Of a stretch of DNA of 64,000 nt, positions 1 through 10,573 are shown piece by piece (position 1 is the stretch's first letter; every line of letters starts with the position of its first letter). The notes under the pieces were generated by a model that saw only the letters and a program-made list of their open reading frames with translations, was not told where the DNA came from and searched no databases. Origin of the DNA: Streptomyces venezuelae (GTDB taxonomy: Bacteria; Actinomycetota; Actinomycetes; Streptomycetales; Streptomycetaceae). The stretch spans positions 3,100,001 to 3,164,000 of the forward strand of contig NZ_CP029191.1 of the NCBI RefSeq assembly GCF_008642335.1, given 5' to 3'. The position numbers and the translations under genes are program-made.

Positions 1-1294
1 GAACCCGCTCCAGCCCCTTCTCGATCCAGTACCCGCCCTCCGAGAGCGTCCCGGAGGCCCGCCAGTACGGCCAGAGCCGCGCCGCGAGCCTCAGCCCCTC
101 GCGCGCCCGCCCATCCGTCTCGTACGCGTACTCAAGAGCGGTCCGCAGCCCCGGCACCTCCGCACGGACAGCCCGATGCAGCTCGGGCTGCCCGGCCCCC
201 AACAACCCGTCCTCGAAGCGCCGGCCCACATCCCGGTAGTACGCGAAGTGCCGCGCACGAAGCGCGGCACCCCCGTCGGCCTCCACGGCGTCGAGCCGTT
301 CCGCCCCGTACTCGCGGAGCGTGTCGAGAAGCCGGTACCGGCTCCCGGACTCTCCGAGCCGCTGCACCACGGACTTGTCGACGAGCCCGATGAGCACCCC
401 GAGAACCTCACTCACGGGCAAGGCTCCGCCCCCGCAGACCTGCTCGGCGGCCCCCAACTCGAAGGACCCCGCGAAAACGGACAGCCGCGCCCACAGCACC
501 TGCTCCTCCGACGTGCACAGGTCGTGCGACCAGTCGATGGCGGTACGCAGGGTCTGGTGCCGCGACAGAGCGGTGCGCCGCCCCCCGCCCAGCACCTGGA
601 ACCGGTCGTCCAGCCGCGCCACCAGCTCCTCCACGGAGACGGCCCGCAACCGCACGGCCGCGAGCTCCAGGGCGAGCGGAATGCGGTCGAGCCGGTGCAC
701 CAGCGCGTCCAGCCGCTCCCGGTTCCCCTCGCTCACCCGGAACCCGGGGACCACGGAGGCGGCCCGCTGCGCGAACAGCTCCACCGCGTCGTCCGGCGCG
801 AGCGGCGAGACGGGACAGCAGTGCTCACCGGGCACGTCGAGCGGCTGCCGGCTGGTGGCGAGCACACACACGTCGGCGGCTTCGCGCAGCAGGATGTCGG
901 AGAGCATCGCGCACGCGTCGACGAGGTGCTCGCAGGTGTCGAGCACGATGAGCAGCCGCCGCCCCTGCAAGTGCGCGACCACGGCGTCGAGGGGCGCCAT
1001 CCCGGACTGCTCGGGCAGTTCGAGAACCGCCGCGAGAGTCGACGGAATGAGCTCCGGATCCCGCAACGCGGACAACTCCGCGAGCCACACCCCATCGGGA
1101 AACCGCTGCCCGAGCCCCGCGGCGGCCCGCAAGGCGGTACGGCTCTTGCCGACCCCGCCCGGCCCCACCAACGTCACCAGCCGCGCGTACCCGAACGCCG
1201 CCCGCACCTGCGCCAGTTCGTCCATCCGCCCGACGAACGAGGTGAGTTCGGCGGGGAGTTGTCCGCCCCGCCGCTGCCCGAAGCCGAAACCCAT
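1..1294 (-). CDS. AfsR/LuxR-type regulatory ATPase, 3' end cut by window edge
   Basis: Reading leftward from ATG at 1294, the frame stays open to the window edge (431 codons seen). It begins almost directly with an NB-ARC/AAA-type nucleotide-binding domain: P-loop GPGGVGKSR at about residues 44-52, a Walker B-like LIVLDTCEH near 115-123, and a sensor-like VLATSRQPL. Then come the helical segments usual for AfsR/MalT-like STAND proteins (LDRIPLALELAA, and LVDKSVVQ followed by YRLLDTLREYGAERL) and the start of a TPR-like region. No DNA-binding domain precedes the ATPase; a LuxR-type helix-turn-helix could lie past the edge. A purine-rich stretch (GGGGGCGG) precedes the ATG. The HAD gene lies 100 bp upstream on the same strand. 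The family is clear; the regulated genes are unknown. Confidence 0.8.
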   Translation of the reverse strand, partial: MGFGFGQRRGGQLPAELTSFVGRMDELAQVRAAFGYARLVTLVGPGGVGKSRTALRAAAGLGQRFPDGVWLAELSALRDPELIPSTLAAVLELPEQSGMAPLDAVVAHLQGRRLLIVLDTCEHLVDACAMLSDILLREAADVCVLATSRQPLDVPGEHCCPVSPLAPDDAVELFAQRAASVVPGFRVSEGNRERLDALVHRLDRIPLALELAAVRLRAVSVEELVARLDDRFQVLGGGRRTALSRHQTLRTAIDWSHDLCTSEEQVLWARLSVFAGSFELGAAEQVCGGGALPVSEVLGVLIGLVDKSVVQRLGESGSRYRLLDTLREYGAERLDAVEADGGAALRARHFAYYRDVGRRFEDGLLGAGQPELHRAVRAEVPGLRTALEYAYETDGRAREGLRLAARLWPYWRASGTLSEGGYWIEKGLERV

Positions 1295-1394
1295 CGCGAA
1301 ACCGCCCCCGTCACGTCGTCCCGCCAGGCCGAGGATCCCACCTCAGCGTACGCAGATCGGCGCGGAGCGTGAGCGAAAAACCCCGCAACCACCC

Positions 1395-2066
1395 TCAGGC
1401 AACAAGCCGTTCGGCCACGTCGACGGCTTCCGCGAGACTGTCGACGACAGGCACCCCGGCGAGCTCCAGACTGGCCCGACTGTGCGACCCCCCGGTGTAC
1501 AGCACGGCCTTCGCCCCCACATGCCCAGCGGCAACGGCATCATCGACCGCGTCCCCGACCACGACGACCCGCCCGACATCCACAGCCGCGCCCAGAGCAC
1601 TCATATGCCGCACCATCCGCTCGGCCTTACCGGCGTGCGACTCATCGGTCCGCCCATCGATGCGCACGAAGTACTCATGGATCCCGTGCCGACGCACGAT
1701 CGGAACCAGCCGCTCGTGCGGGGCGAGCGACAACAACGACTGCGTACGCCCGGCACTCTGCCGCCCGGCCAACAACTCGGCGGCCCCCTCGGCCAACCCG
1801 CACACGTCGGCCCGCGCCCAGTAGTGCTTGTGGAAGACGGCGTCCATGACCCGCCACTCGGCATCGGTGGGCAGCCGCCCCATCAGCCGCTCGTAGAACC
1901 GGGGAATCGGCACGCAGTACAGATCGCGGTACCGCTCCAACGTGATCGCTTCGAGCCCGAGCTCAGCGAATGAGGCATTGGTCGCCTCGATCACCGCATG
2001 AATGTCATGCAGCAAGGTCCCATTCCAGTCCCACACGATGTGCGCCCCGCGCAGCAGCTTCCCCAT
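1395..2066 (-). CDS. HAD-family hydrolase (phosphatase-like)
   Basis: A 223-residue protein with the haloacid dehalogenase fold: motif I VWDWNGTLL near residues 11-19 supplies the Asp nucleophile (D13), motif II a Ser within LLSLAPH, and motif III/IV the acidic VVVVGDAVDDAVAA. The general-acid position (+2 from the nucleophile) is Asn rather than Asp. The DWNGTL form occurs in a group of actinobacterial HAD proteins often labelled phosphoglycolate phosphatase-like, so the substrate cannot be named. A cap domain of about 70 residues follows motif I. The ATG at 2066 begins MGKLLRG directly before the motif; the AfsR-like gene lies 100 bp downstream. Confidence 0.85.
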   Translation of the reverse strand: MGKLLRGAHIVWDWNGTLLHDIHAVIEATNASFAELGLEAITLERYRDLYCVPIPRFYERLMGRLPTDAEWRVMDAVFHKHYWARADVCGLAEGAAELLAGRQSAGRTQSLLSLAPHERLVPIVRRHGIHEYFVRIDGRTDESHAGKAERMVRHMSALGAAVDVGRVVVVGDAVDDAVAAGHVGAKAVLYTGGSHSRASLELAGVPVVDSLAEAVDVAERLVA

Positions 2067-2158
2067 CCCAAGAACCTACCCACCCCGCCGGGACCCCTCG
2101 CAACCGAGATAACCCGCTCCGCCGCCGCCACCGGCCCGCACCCGCGCACGAGACGGAA

Positions 2159-2264
2159 GGGGCCGCGGGGGTATGTGCGCACGGAGCATCGAGCACACCC
2201 TCACGGTCGGAAATGTCGAGGAGCGCCGCAGGGATGGCGAGTACGCACATACCCCCGCGGCCCC
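2159..2264. repeat. 21-bp perfect inverted repeat with 64-nt loop
   Basis: Positions 2159-2179 and 2244-2264 are exact reverse complements over 21 bp. The arms hold the GGGGCCGCGG block followed by GGTATGTGCG. The 64-nt centre carries no recognisable gene. The repeat lies between the start of the HAD gene (2066) and the stop of the DUF6912-type gene (2341), both leftward, so it would fold in the 3' untranslated part of the upstream gene. It could be a terminator with an unusually large loop, a structured small RNA or a remnant of a miniature element; the sequence does not decide. Confidence 0.8.
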
Positions 2265-2290
2265 GCACCCACAACCGAGCCCAAGGCGCC

Positions 2291-2340
2291 CCGCCGGGAA
2301 CCCGCCGGAACCCGTCAGAACCCGCCGGAACCCACCGGGG
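2291..2340. repeat. Five imperfect 10-bp tandem repeats
   Basis: Five consecutive 10-bp units related to CCCGCCGGAA fill the stretch abutting the stop codon of the leftward DUF6912-type gene at 2341. The second and fourth units are identical and the others differ at one to three positions. It is probably slippage-generated; no function is evident. Confidence 0.7.
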
Positions 2341-2850
2341 TCACCCGTCGATCAGCCCAGGAATCTCCTGCGTGGCAAACCAGAGCAGCTCATGATCCTC
2401 CACCCCGTCCACCACGAACCGCGCATCATCGTCCCCCTGATCCGCCGCCCCCAACGCGGAAGCCGCCGCAGCCACGTCCCCCTCCGCGTCCCCGGAGTCC
2501 ACATGCACGGCCGCCGCCTTGGCCAACGGCAGCGCCTCAGCGATCCGCACCTCCCCGAGCGCCCCGCGGTCGAGCCCCCGGTCGGGGTCGGCCACAGCCG
2601 CCCCGTCCGGCACGTCCGCCGCGACGACGACCCGCCGCCGCGCCGCCCCCGGATCCCCCGCGATCAGCCGCAACGACGCAGCGGCGGCCCGGTTCAACGC
2701 CGCGTACTCGAGCTCCTCGATGTCGTCCGACACGTACCACTCCCGCAACGCGGGGGTCACGGCGTAGGCGACCAGCGGCCCGGGCCCCAGCTCCCCCGCC
2801 TCGTGCGCCTCGGCGAGCCGGGGCAGGGTCAGAGGAACGTAGACGCGCAT
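2341..2850 (-). CDS. Conserved actinobacterial protein (DUF6912-like)
   Basis: A 169-residue soluble, acidic, Ala-rich protein. The N-terminus MRVYVPLTLPRLAEAHEAGELGPG and the centre (AVTPALREWY, DDIEELEYAAL) match from memory a conserved actinobacterial family annotated as DUF6912; no enzymatic motif is visible. ATG at 2850 is preferred because conservation begins there, although the frame extends to 2928. The ribosome-binding site is weak (GAAAG). It is followed by the tandem and inverted repeats at 2159-2340 and is divergent from the Rv3235-family gene. Function unknown. Confidence 0.75.
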   Translation of the reverse strand: MRVYVPLTLPRLAEAHEAGELGPGPLVAYAVTPALREWYVSDDIEELEYAALNRAAAASLRLIAGDPGAARRRVVVAADVPDGAAVADPDRGLDRGALGEVRIAEALPLAKAAAVHVDSGDAEGDVAAAASALGAADQGDDDARFVVDGVEDHELLWFATQEIPGLIDG

Positions 2851-3100
2851 GGCTGGCCGCTTTCGTCGGTGTCTCGGAAGACCTCCAGGATACGTGCGGG
2901 AGTCCCCCATCGAGCTCCCCACCCACACCGCTCAGCCGTCAACAAGCACCCCACACCCTCACCCGGCACACCCCCACGCTCCCAAGCCCGACGACCCCCC
3001 GCACCCCCCGGATAGGTGAACCCCCACCGCACCCCCAGGCACCACCCGCGCCCCTTGCCTCCACACGCCCGGCCCCCATAAAAGATCCCCACCAGAAAGT

Positions 3101-3112
3101 TACCGACCGGTA
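3101..3112. promoter_or_regulatory. Palindromic operator candidate TACCG-AC-CGGTA
   Basis: A perfect 12-bp inverted repeat TACCGACCGGTA lies 39 bp before the ATG of the rightward Rv3235-family gene, in the 301-bp divergent gap (2851-3151). Such ACCG/CGGT dyads are typical of TetR-family operators in actinobacteria, but no TetR gene is in the window. The rest of the gap is C-rich with nothing else recognisable. Confidence 0.4.
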
Positions 3113-3151
3113 CTGCCCGGCCGCCCCACCACGCAGAGCGATGAGGCACCC

Positions 3152-3622
3152 ATGCGCAAGGTGATGACAAGGCCCCGCCCCCGCCCGACGACGACCCGCC
3201 CACCCGGAGGCCGCCCACCGACCCGAAAGGACTCCCGCACAACGCCCCGCACGGGCCCCACCCCGACGGCCGTCGCCACCACATCCCGCCCGATCCCGGC
3301 CCAGCCGCCCCCACACCCCACGGAGATCTTCGCGGAGCGCCTCGTCCTGGTCCTCAGCGGCCAGCGCCCGATGCACTGGGTGGCCCGCCACATCGCCAAC
3401 ACGGCGTTCGACGAGCTGGCGCGCCTGGCGGAGCTGAGGCCGCTCCGCACGGACGGCCACCGCCCCACGATCCACCGCATCGGCCACTACCAGCCGCACC
3501 CCGAGACGTACGAGGTGTTCGCCCGCGTCGCGACGGGCCCGAGACTGCGCGCGCTGGCGTTCCGCCTGACGCTGGGAGCGGACCGAAAATGGCGCTGCAC
3601 AGCGGTAGAAACAGGGAGGTAG
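3152..3622 (+). CDS. Rv3235-family protein
   Basis: A 156-residue protein. About 55 N-terminal residues are Pro/Arg/Thr-rich and probably disordered. The folded C-terminal part (from ERLVLVLSGQRPMHWVARH to LTLGADRKWRCTAVETGR) resembles the actinobacterial Rv3235 family, which in several genomes neighbours secA as here. It has no signal peptide or catalytic motif. ATG at 3152 follows the palindrome at 3101. The gene converges on secA, with a shared hairpin at 3688. Molecular role unknown. Confidence 0.8.
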   Translation: MRKVMTRPRPRPTTTRPPGGRPPTRKDSRTTPRTGPTPTAVATTSRPIPAQPPPHPTEIFAERLVLVLSGQRPMHWVARHIANTAFDELARLAELRPLRTDGHRPTIHRIGHYQPHPETYEVFARVATGPRLRALAFRLTLGADRKWRCTAVETGR

Positions 3623-3687
3623 GAACAGGCGCCCCCACACGCGGCCGGACCAGACCGCACCAGGCCGCACCAGGCCGCGCAACGAAA

Positions 3688-3715
3688 GAGGGGCCGGACA
3701 AAAGCCCAGCCCCTC
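3688..3715. terminator. Bidirectional terminator hairpin
   Basis: GAGGGGC (3688-3694) pairs with GCCCCTC (3709-3715) around a 14-nt loop. It lies between the convergent Rv3235-family gene (stop 3622) and secA (stop 3759), where a shared terminator is expected. There is no U-tract, as is common in Streptomyces. Confidence 0.5.
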
Positions 3716-3758
3716 CACTCACATCACAACGCCGGCGTCGGCGTCGGCAACAGCACCG

Positions 3759-6608
<2,850 letters not shown>

Positions 6609-6831
6609 GGGGGTTGGTCTCCTTGCCGGTCGGGCCTGGCATGGTCGGTTTTACTCGTCGGGCACCGGCCATCGTATGCGAGGACCGGGCCGCGCCGGGA
6701 GGTGTGCCATGAGGTCAACGGACGAGGAGTGCCGAAGGTGCCGGGTCGGGCCCACGAGTGGCTCGTGCGGAGTGATCACGAAAGCCGGTAAAACGCTGGA
6801 TCCGCGCGCTCCGCCCCAGCAGAATCGATCG

Positions 6832-7425
6832 ATGGAGCCCGTCACTCTCACCACCGAACGTCTGTTCCTGCGCGCCTTCGCGCCCGAGGACACCGACGAG
6901 ACCTACGCGGCCTGCCAGGACCCGGACATCCAGCGCTGGACGACCATCCCGTCGCCGTACACGCGCGTGGACGCCGACACCTTCATCAACCGCGTGGTCC
7001 CGGACGACTGGCGCAACGACACGGAGTACACCTTCGCCGTACGCCCCAGGGAGGGCGGCCCGCTGCTCGCCGCCGCCAGTCTTCACCACCCGCGCTCGGG
7101 CACCTGGGAGGTCGGTTACTGGACGGCCAAGCAGCACCGAGGCCGCGGCTACATGACGGAGACCGTGCTCGCCCTCGCCCGCTGGGCGTTCACGGAGCTG
7201 CGCTGCACCCGCCTGGAGTGGCGCGCCGAGGTCGGCAACCTCGGCTCGCGGGCCGTCGTGGAGCGGGCCGGGTTCACCGTGGAGGGCGTGCACCGCGCGG
7301 GCCTGCTCAACAAGGGCACGCTCCGTGACTGCTGGGTCGGCTCGCTGCTCCCCTCGGACATCGGAGTGCGCTCACCGCACCCGTACCTGCCCGCGAGGGC
7401 GGACCGGACCGGCGCGGGAAGTTGA
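6832..7425 (+). CDS. GNAT-family N-acetyltransferase (RimJ/RimL-like)
   Basis: A 197-residue protein with the GCN5-related acetyltransferase fold: N-terminal VTLTTERLFLRAF, the acetyl-CoA pyrophosphate loop QHRGRGYMTE near residues 103-112, then LEWRAEVGNLGSRAVVERAGFTVEG, the RimJ/RimL-like signature. The acceptor (a protein N-terminus or small molecule) cannot be read from sequence. ATG at 6832 begins the conserved part; earlier in-frame sequence is non-conserved leader. The 223-bp gap to secA (6609-6831) serves both divergent genes. The next gene starts 41 bp downstream. Confidence 0.85.
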   Translation: MEPVTLTTERLFLRAFAPEDTDETYAACQDPDIQRWTTIPSPYTRVDADTFINRVVPDDWRNDTEYTFAVRPREGGPLLAAASLHHPRSGTWEVGYWTAKQHRGRGYMTETVLALARWAFTELRCTRLEWRAEVGNLGSRAVVERAGFTVEGVHRAGLLNKGTLRDCWVGSLLPSDIGVRSPHPYLPARADRTGAGS

Positions 7426-7466
7426 GAGAAGGTCGACTGTCAGTGCCTCCCCCTATCGTTCGGACC

Positions 7467-8630
7467 ATGACGAGCCTGCCGAGTCCCGCCATCGACCTCT
7501 CCGCCGACGAGGCCCGCCGGATCGCCCTGCGCGCGCAGGGATTCCTGGGCGCCCCCGACCGCAGGTCGGGCGTGCGGGGCGTCCTGCGCCACCTCGGCGC
7601 GGTCCAGCTCGACACGATCTCGGTCCTGGCCCGTTCCCACGAACTCATTCCGTACGCACGCCTGGGCGCCGTCGGCCGCGACACGGTGGAGGCGGCGTAC
7701 TGGACGGAGACCCACGCCTTCGAGTACTGGTCGCACGCCGCGTGCATCCTCCCCATCGAGGAGTGGCCGCACTTCGCCTTCCGCCGCCGCGCCTACCGCA
7801 CCCGCCCGCAGTGGCACCACGACCTGCCCCCGGGGGCGTACGACCAGGTCATCAAGCAGCTGCGCACCGAAGGCCCGCTCACCGCGACGGAGTTGGGCGG
7901 CGCGAAGAACAAGGGCGAGTGGTGGGACTGGTCCGAGTCGAAGATCGCCGTCGAGCGGGCGCTGATGTACGGCGAGGTGGTGTGCACGGAGCGCCGCTCC
8001 TGGAAGCGGGTGTACGACCTGGCGGAGCGTGCCGTCCCGGACGCGCTGCTCCACGACGACCTGGACGACGCGGAGTGCCTGCGCCGCCTGGTCCGCCTCG
8101 CGGGCGAGGCGCTGGGGGTGGGCACGCGCGCGGACATCGCGGACTACCACCGCTTGAAGGGCGAGCAGTTCGACGCGGTGGTCGCGGATTCGGGGCTTGT
8201 GCCGGTGACGGTGCAGGGCTGGGACAAGCCGGCCTGGGCGGACCCGAAGGCCCTGGAGGCGACGCCGCGCGGCCGCCACCGCACGACGCTGCTCTCGCCC
8301 TTCGACTCGCTGATCTGGGAGCGTGCGCGCACGGAGCGGATCTTCGGCTTCACCCACCGTCTTGAGGCGTACGTGCCCAAGCCCAAGCGGATCCACGGCT
8401 ATTTCGCGATGCCGCTGCTCGCCGGCGGCAGGCTCCTCGGCCGGGTCGACCCGGCGCGCGAGGGCAGCACGCTGGTGGCCAGGCAGGTGTCGCTGGACTC
8501 ACCGAAGGCGGTGGCGCCGATGGCTCAGGCGCTGCTGGAGGCGGCGTCCTGGGTGGGCTGCGACGCCGTACGGGTGGAGCGCGTCGACCGCCCCGAGCTG
8601 GCGGCCGACCTGGTGCGGGCTCTCACCTGA
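7467..8630 (+). CDS. YcaQ/AlkX-like winged-helix DNA glycosylase (HTH_42)
   Basis: A 387-residue protein of the HTH_42 family, which includes E. coli YcaQ (interstrand-crosslink glycosylase) and Streptomyces AlkZ (azinomycin self-resistance). It shows the catalytic QxD arrangement in VQLDTISVLARSH; YcaQ/AlkX enzymes carry Q-x-D, whereas AlkZ carries Q-x-Q. Also typical are the aromatic block FEYWSHAACILP, the repeated winged-helix segments, LLSPFDSLIWERARTERIFGF, and YVPKPKRIHGYFAMPLL near the C-terminus. ATG at 7467 is preferred over an upstream TTG at 7422 that would overlap the GNAT gene. The 3' end overlaps the convergent response-regulator gene by 8 bp. A role in alkylation or crosslink repair is inferred from family. 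Confidence 0.85.
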   Translation: MTSLPSPAIDLSADEARRIALRAQGFLGAPDRRSGVRGVLRHLGAVQLDTISVLARSHELIPYARLGAVGRDTVEAAYWTETHAFEYWSHAACILPIEEWPHFAFRRRAYRTRPQWHHDLPPGAYDQVIKQLRTEGPLTATELGGAKNKGEWWDWSESKIAVERALMYGEVVCTERRSWKRVYDLAERAVPDALLHDDLDDAECLRRLVRLAGEALGVGTRADIADYHRLKGEQFDAVVADSGLVPVTVQGWDKPAWADPKALEATPRGRHRTTLLSPFDSLIWERARTERIFGFTHRLEAYVPKPKRIHGYFAMPLLAGGRLLGRVDPAREGSTLVARQVSLDSPKAVAPMAQALLEAASWVGCDAVRVERVDRPELAADLVRALT

Positions 8631-9366
8631 TCTCGAGGATCTTCTCCCGCATCGCGTAGACGACGGCCTCCATCCTGGAGTGCAGTTGCAGCTTCTCCAG
8701 GATGTTGCGCACGTGGTTCTTCACGGTGTTCTCGGAGATGAACAACTCCTTGGCGATGTCCCGGTTGTTCATTCCGGTGGCGACGAGCTTGAGCACTTCG
8801 AGCTCCCGGTCGGTCAGCCGGGGCGCGGGCACGAGCCGCCGCTCGTCCGTGCGCTGGATCATCGACTTGAACTCGGTGAGCAGCTTGGACGCCATCGAGG
8901 GGCTGATCTGCGACTGCCCGTCGGCCACCGCGCGGATCGCCGTGGCCACCTCGTCCGTGGAGATCTCCTTGAGGAGATAGCCGGTCGCGCCCGCCTTGAT
9001 CGCGTCGTACAGGTCGGCTTCCTCGTCGCTGATCGTCAGCATGATGATCTTCGCGCTGGGTGCCACTTCCTTGATGGAGGTGCACGCCTCGATGCCGCCG
9101 CGCTTCGGCATGCGTACGTCCATGAGCACGATGTCGGGCAGCAGATCCGCGGCCTTGTCCACCGCCTCCGCGCCGTCGCCGGCCTCTCCGACGACCTGGA
9201 TGTCCTCCTCGGCGGCGAGAACGATCTCCAGGCCCCGGCGGAAGAGGGCGTGGTCGTCCACCACAAGGACCCTGATGGGCTCCTTGCGTGGGGCGCCCGC
9301 ATCCGTGCCGATGCCGGTGCCGTCCCCGGCACCCTCGTGACGCATCGGTCCGAAGCTGTCCGCCAT
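8623..9366 (-). CDS. Orphan NarL/FixJ-family response regulator
   Basis: A 247-residue regulator. The receiver domain begins at about residue 30 (IRVLVVDDHALFRRG), with phospho-acceptor Asp83 in IVLMDVRMPKRGG and Lys in GYLLKEIS. The LuxR-type helix-turn-helix (LTDRELEVLKLVATGMNNRDIAKELFISENTVKNH and onward) occupies roughly residues 178-240. No sensor kinase is adjacent, so the partner is unknown. ATG at 9366 follows a strong ribosome-binding site (GGGGGAGGAACG). It lies downstream of hpf on the same strand, a 198-bp gap away, so the two may be co-regulated; this is inference. Confidence 0.9.
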   Translation of the reverse strand: MADSFGPMRHEGAGDGTGIGTDAGAPRKEPIRVLVVDDHALFRRGLEIVLAAEEDIQVVGEAGDGAEAVDKAADLLPDIVLMDVRMPKRGGIEACTSIKEVAPSAKIIMLTISDEEADLYDAIKAGATGYLLKEISTDEVATAIRAVADGQSQISPSMASKLLTEFKSMIQRTDERRLVPAPRLTDRELEVLKLVATGMNNRDIAKELFISENTVKNHVRNILEKLQLHSRMEAVVYAMREKILEIR

Positions 9367-9564
9367 CGTTCCTCCCCCATGAAGGCCCGCGGCCTGTTGT
9401 GCCTCTGCTGCGCCAACGCCAGGCGGCAGCACACCGGTTGACCGGCTCGCCCATGATTTCATGCCCGGCGCCGGTGCGGTGCGCGCAGTGGGCGCACGGT
9501 GGTGCCCCTGGGGGCGCACGGGCGCTCCAGGGGCACCACCACGGTGGTCACAGGGGGTCGGCGG

Positions 9565-10257
9565 TCAGCCGCCGAGTGCCCCGCCTCCGCCACCCGACTC
9601 GGCCTTGGCGACCATGGGGTCGGTGTTCAGGCGGATGACGCCGTAGTCGTACGCGTGCCGTCGGTAGACGACGCTGGGTTCCTTGGACTCGGAGTCGACG
9701 AACAAGTAGAAGTCGTGTCCGACCAGTTCCATCTCGTAGAGCGCCTGGTCGAGCGACATGGGGGCCGCGACGTGTGTCTTCTCGCGGACCACGAGGGGGC
9801 CTTCGCCCTGGATCTCCAGGGAGCCGATCCTCTTGACGGGCACGCCGTCCGGCTCTTCCTCACGTACGACGGTGCCGTCTCCGTTGAGAGTCGCCGCGTC
9901 CGGCACCCGCTCGGCCACTTCGGCGGCCGAAAGCCTGCCGTTGCCGCGCCGGTTGTGGCGCTTCTCGTGCTGCTTGCGCAGTCGTGCGTCGAGCTTGGCG
10001 GTGGCCAGGTCGAGCGCCGCGTAGGGATCTGTTGCCGAGGCCTCCGCGCGGATCACGGGTCCGCGCCCGCGGAGCGTGATCTCCACTCGGTCGGAACGGT
10101 CGGCCTGTCGCGGATTGGTTTCCTTGGACACCTCGACGTCGAGGCTGATCACCTTGCCGTCGAGCTTCTGGATCTTGTCCAGCTTCAGCTTCTCGGCCAC
10201 GTGCTTGCGGAACCGCTCGGGCACCTCGGTCTTGCGGCCCTTGACGACGATGTCCAC
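9565..10257 (-). CDS. hpf: Ribosome hibernation-promoting factor, long form
   Basis: A 230-residue long-form HPF, which dimerises 70S ribosomes into inactive 100S particles. The N-terminal S30AE domain (DIVVKGRKTEVPERFRKHV, YAALDLATAKLDARLRKQ) is joined by a basic linker (KRHNRRGNGR) to the C-terminal dimerisation domain (PMSLDQALYEMELVGHDFYLF, SVVYRRHAYDYGVIRL). It ends in a Gly-rich tail. GTG at 10257 is chosen because the S30AE domain begins exactly there and GGAACGGAG lies upstream; the longer reading frame to 10503 is non-conserved. Its position next to secA matches other actinobacteria. Confidence 0.93.
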   Translation of the reverse strand: MDIVVKGRKTEVPERFRKHVAEKLKLDKIQKLDGKVISLDVEVSKETNPRQADRSDRVEITLRGRGPVIRAEASATDPYAALDLATAKLDARLRKQHEKRHNRRGNGRLSAAEVAERVPDAATLNGDGTVVREEEPDGVPVKRIGSLEIQGEGPLVVREKTHVAAPMSLDQALYEMELVGHDFYLFVDSESKEPSVVYRRHAYDYGVIRLNTDPMVAKAESGGGGGALGG

Positions 10258-10573
10258 GCAGAACTCCGTTCCCGGATCGCCCCGCTTCGGCTGCGGAGCA
10301 TCTCCCTTTTGCACCAGACTCCGGTGACTCCCGGAGCCTCGGACTCGGTGACGTCCACCTCCTCCTCCCCCATGGGGAAGATCTCCACCCCACCGGTCCG
10401 GGTGATTGCGGAAATCCCGCGGACCGGCATTCCGATATACGAGGTCCGGCGTTCGCCTTTCCTCATACAACCGAACATATCTCGCCCGGGCGGATGTCGT
10501 CACCCTCTACTGACGCATACCTCCATTCAGGTGTATCCACCCTCTCACCACCTGCAACGATGCAAGTTTCCAA
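10258..10573 (-). promoter_or_regulatory. hpf leader / promoter region
   Basis: 316 bp without a gene, upstream of hpf and downstream of the ComF-like gene. It contains a perfect stem CTCCGG / CCGGAG at 10319-10336, about 60 nt before the hpf start, and a looser dyad around 10519-10535 (ACCT..AGGT). It is less GC-rich than its surroundings, as expected of a promoter region. I could not assign a convincing -35/-10 pair. Confidence 0.4.

Noticed and set aside
176..1973. Rightward long frames opposite the AfsR-like and HAD genes
   Set aside because: Pro/Arg/Ser-rich translations without motifs, while the minus strand carries P-loop and HAD motifs.
10258..10503. N-terminal extension of hpf to 10503
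   Set aside because: The extension is low-complexity and unconserved; the S30AE fold begins exactly at GTG 10257.
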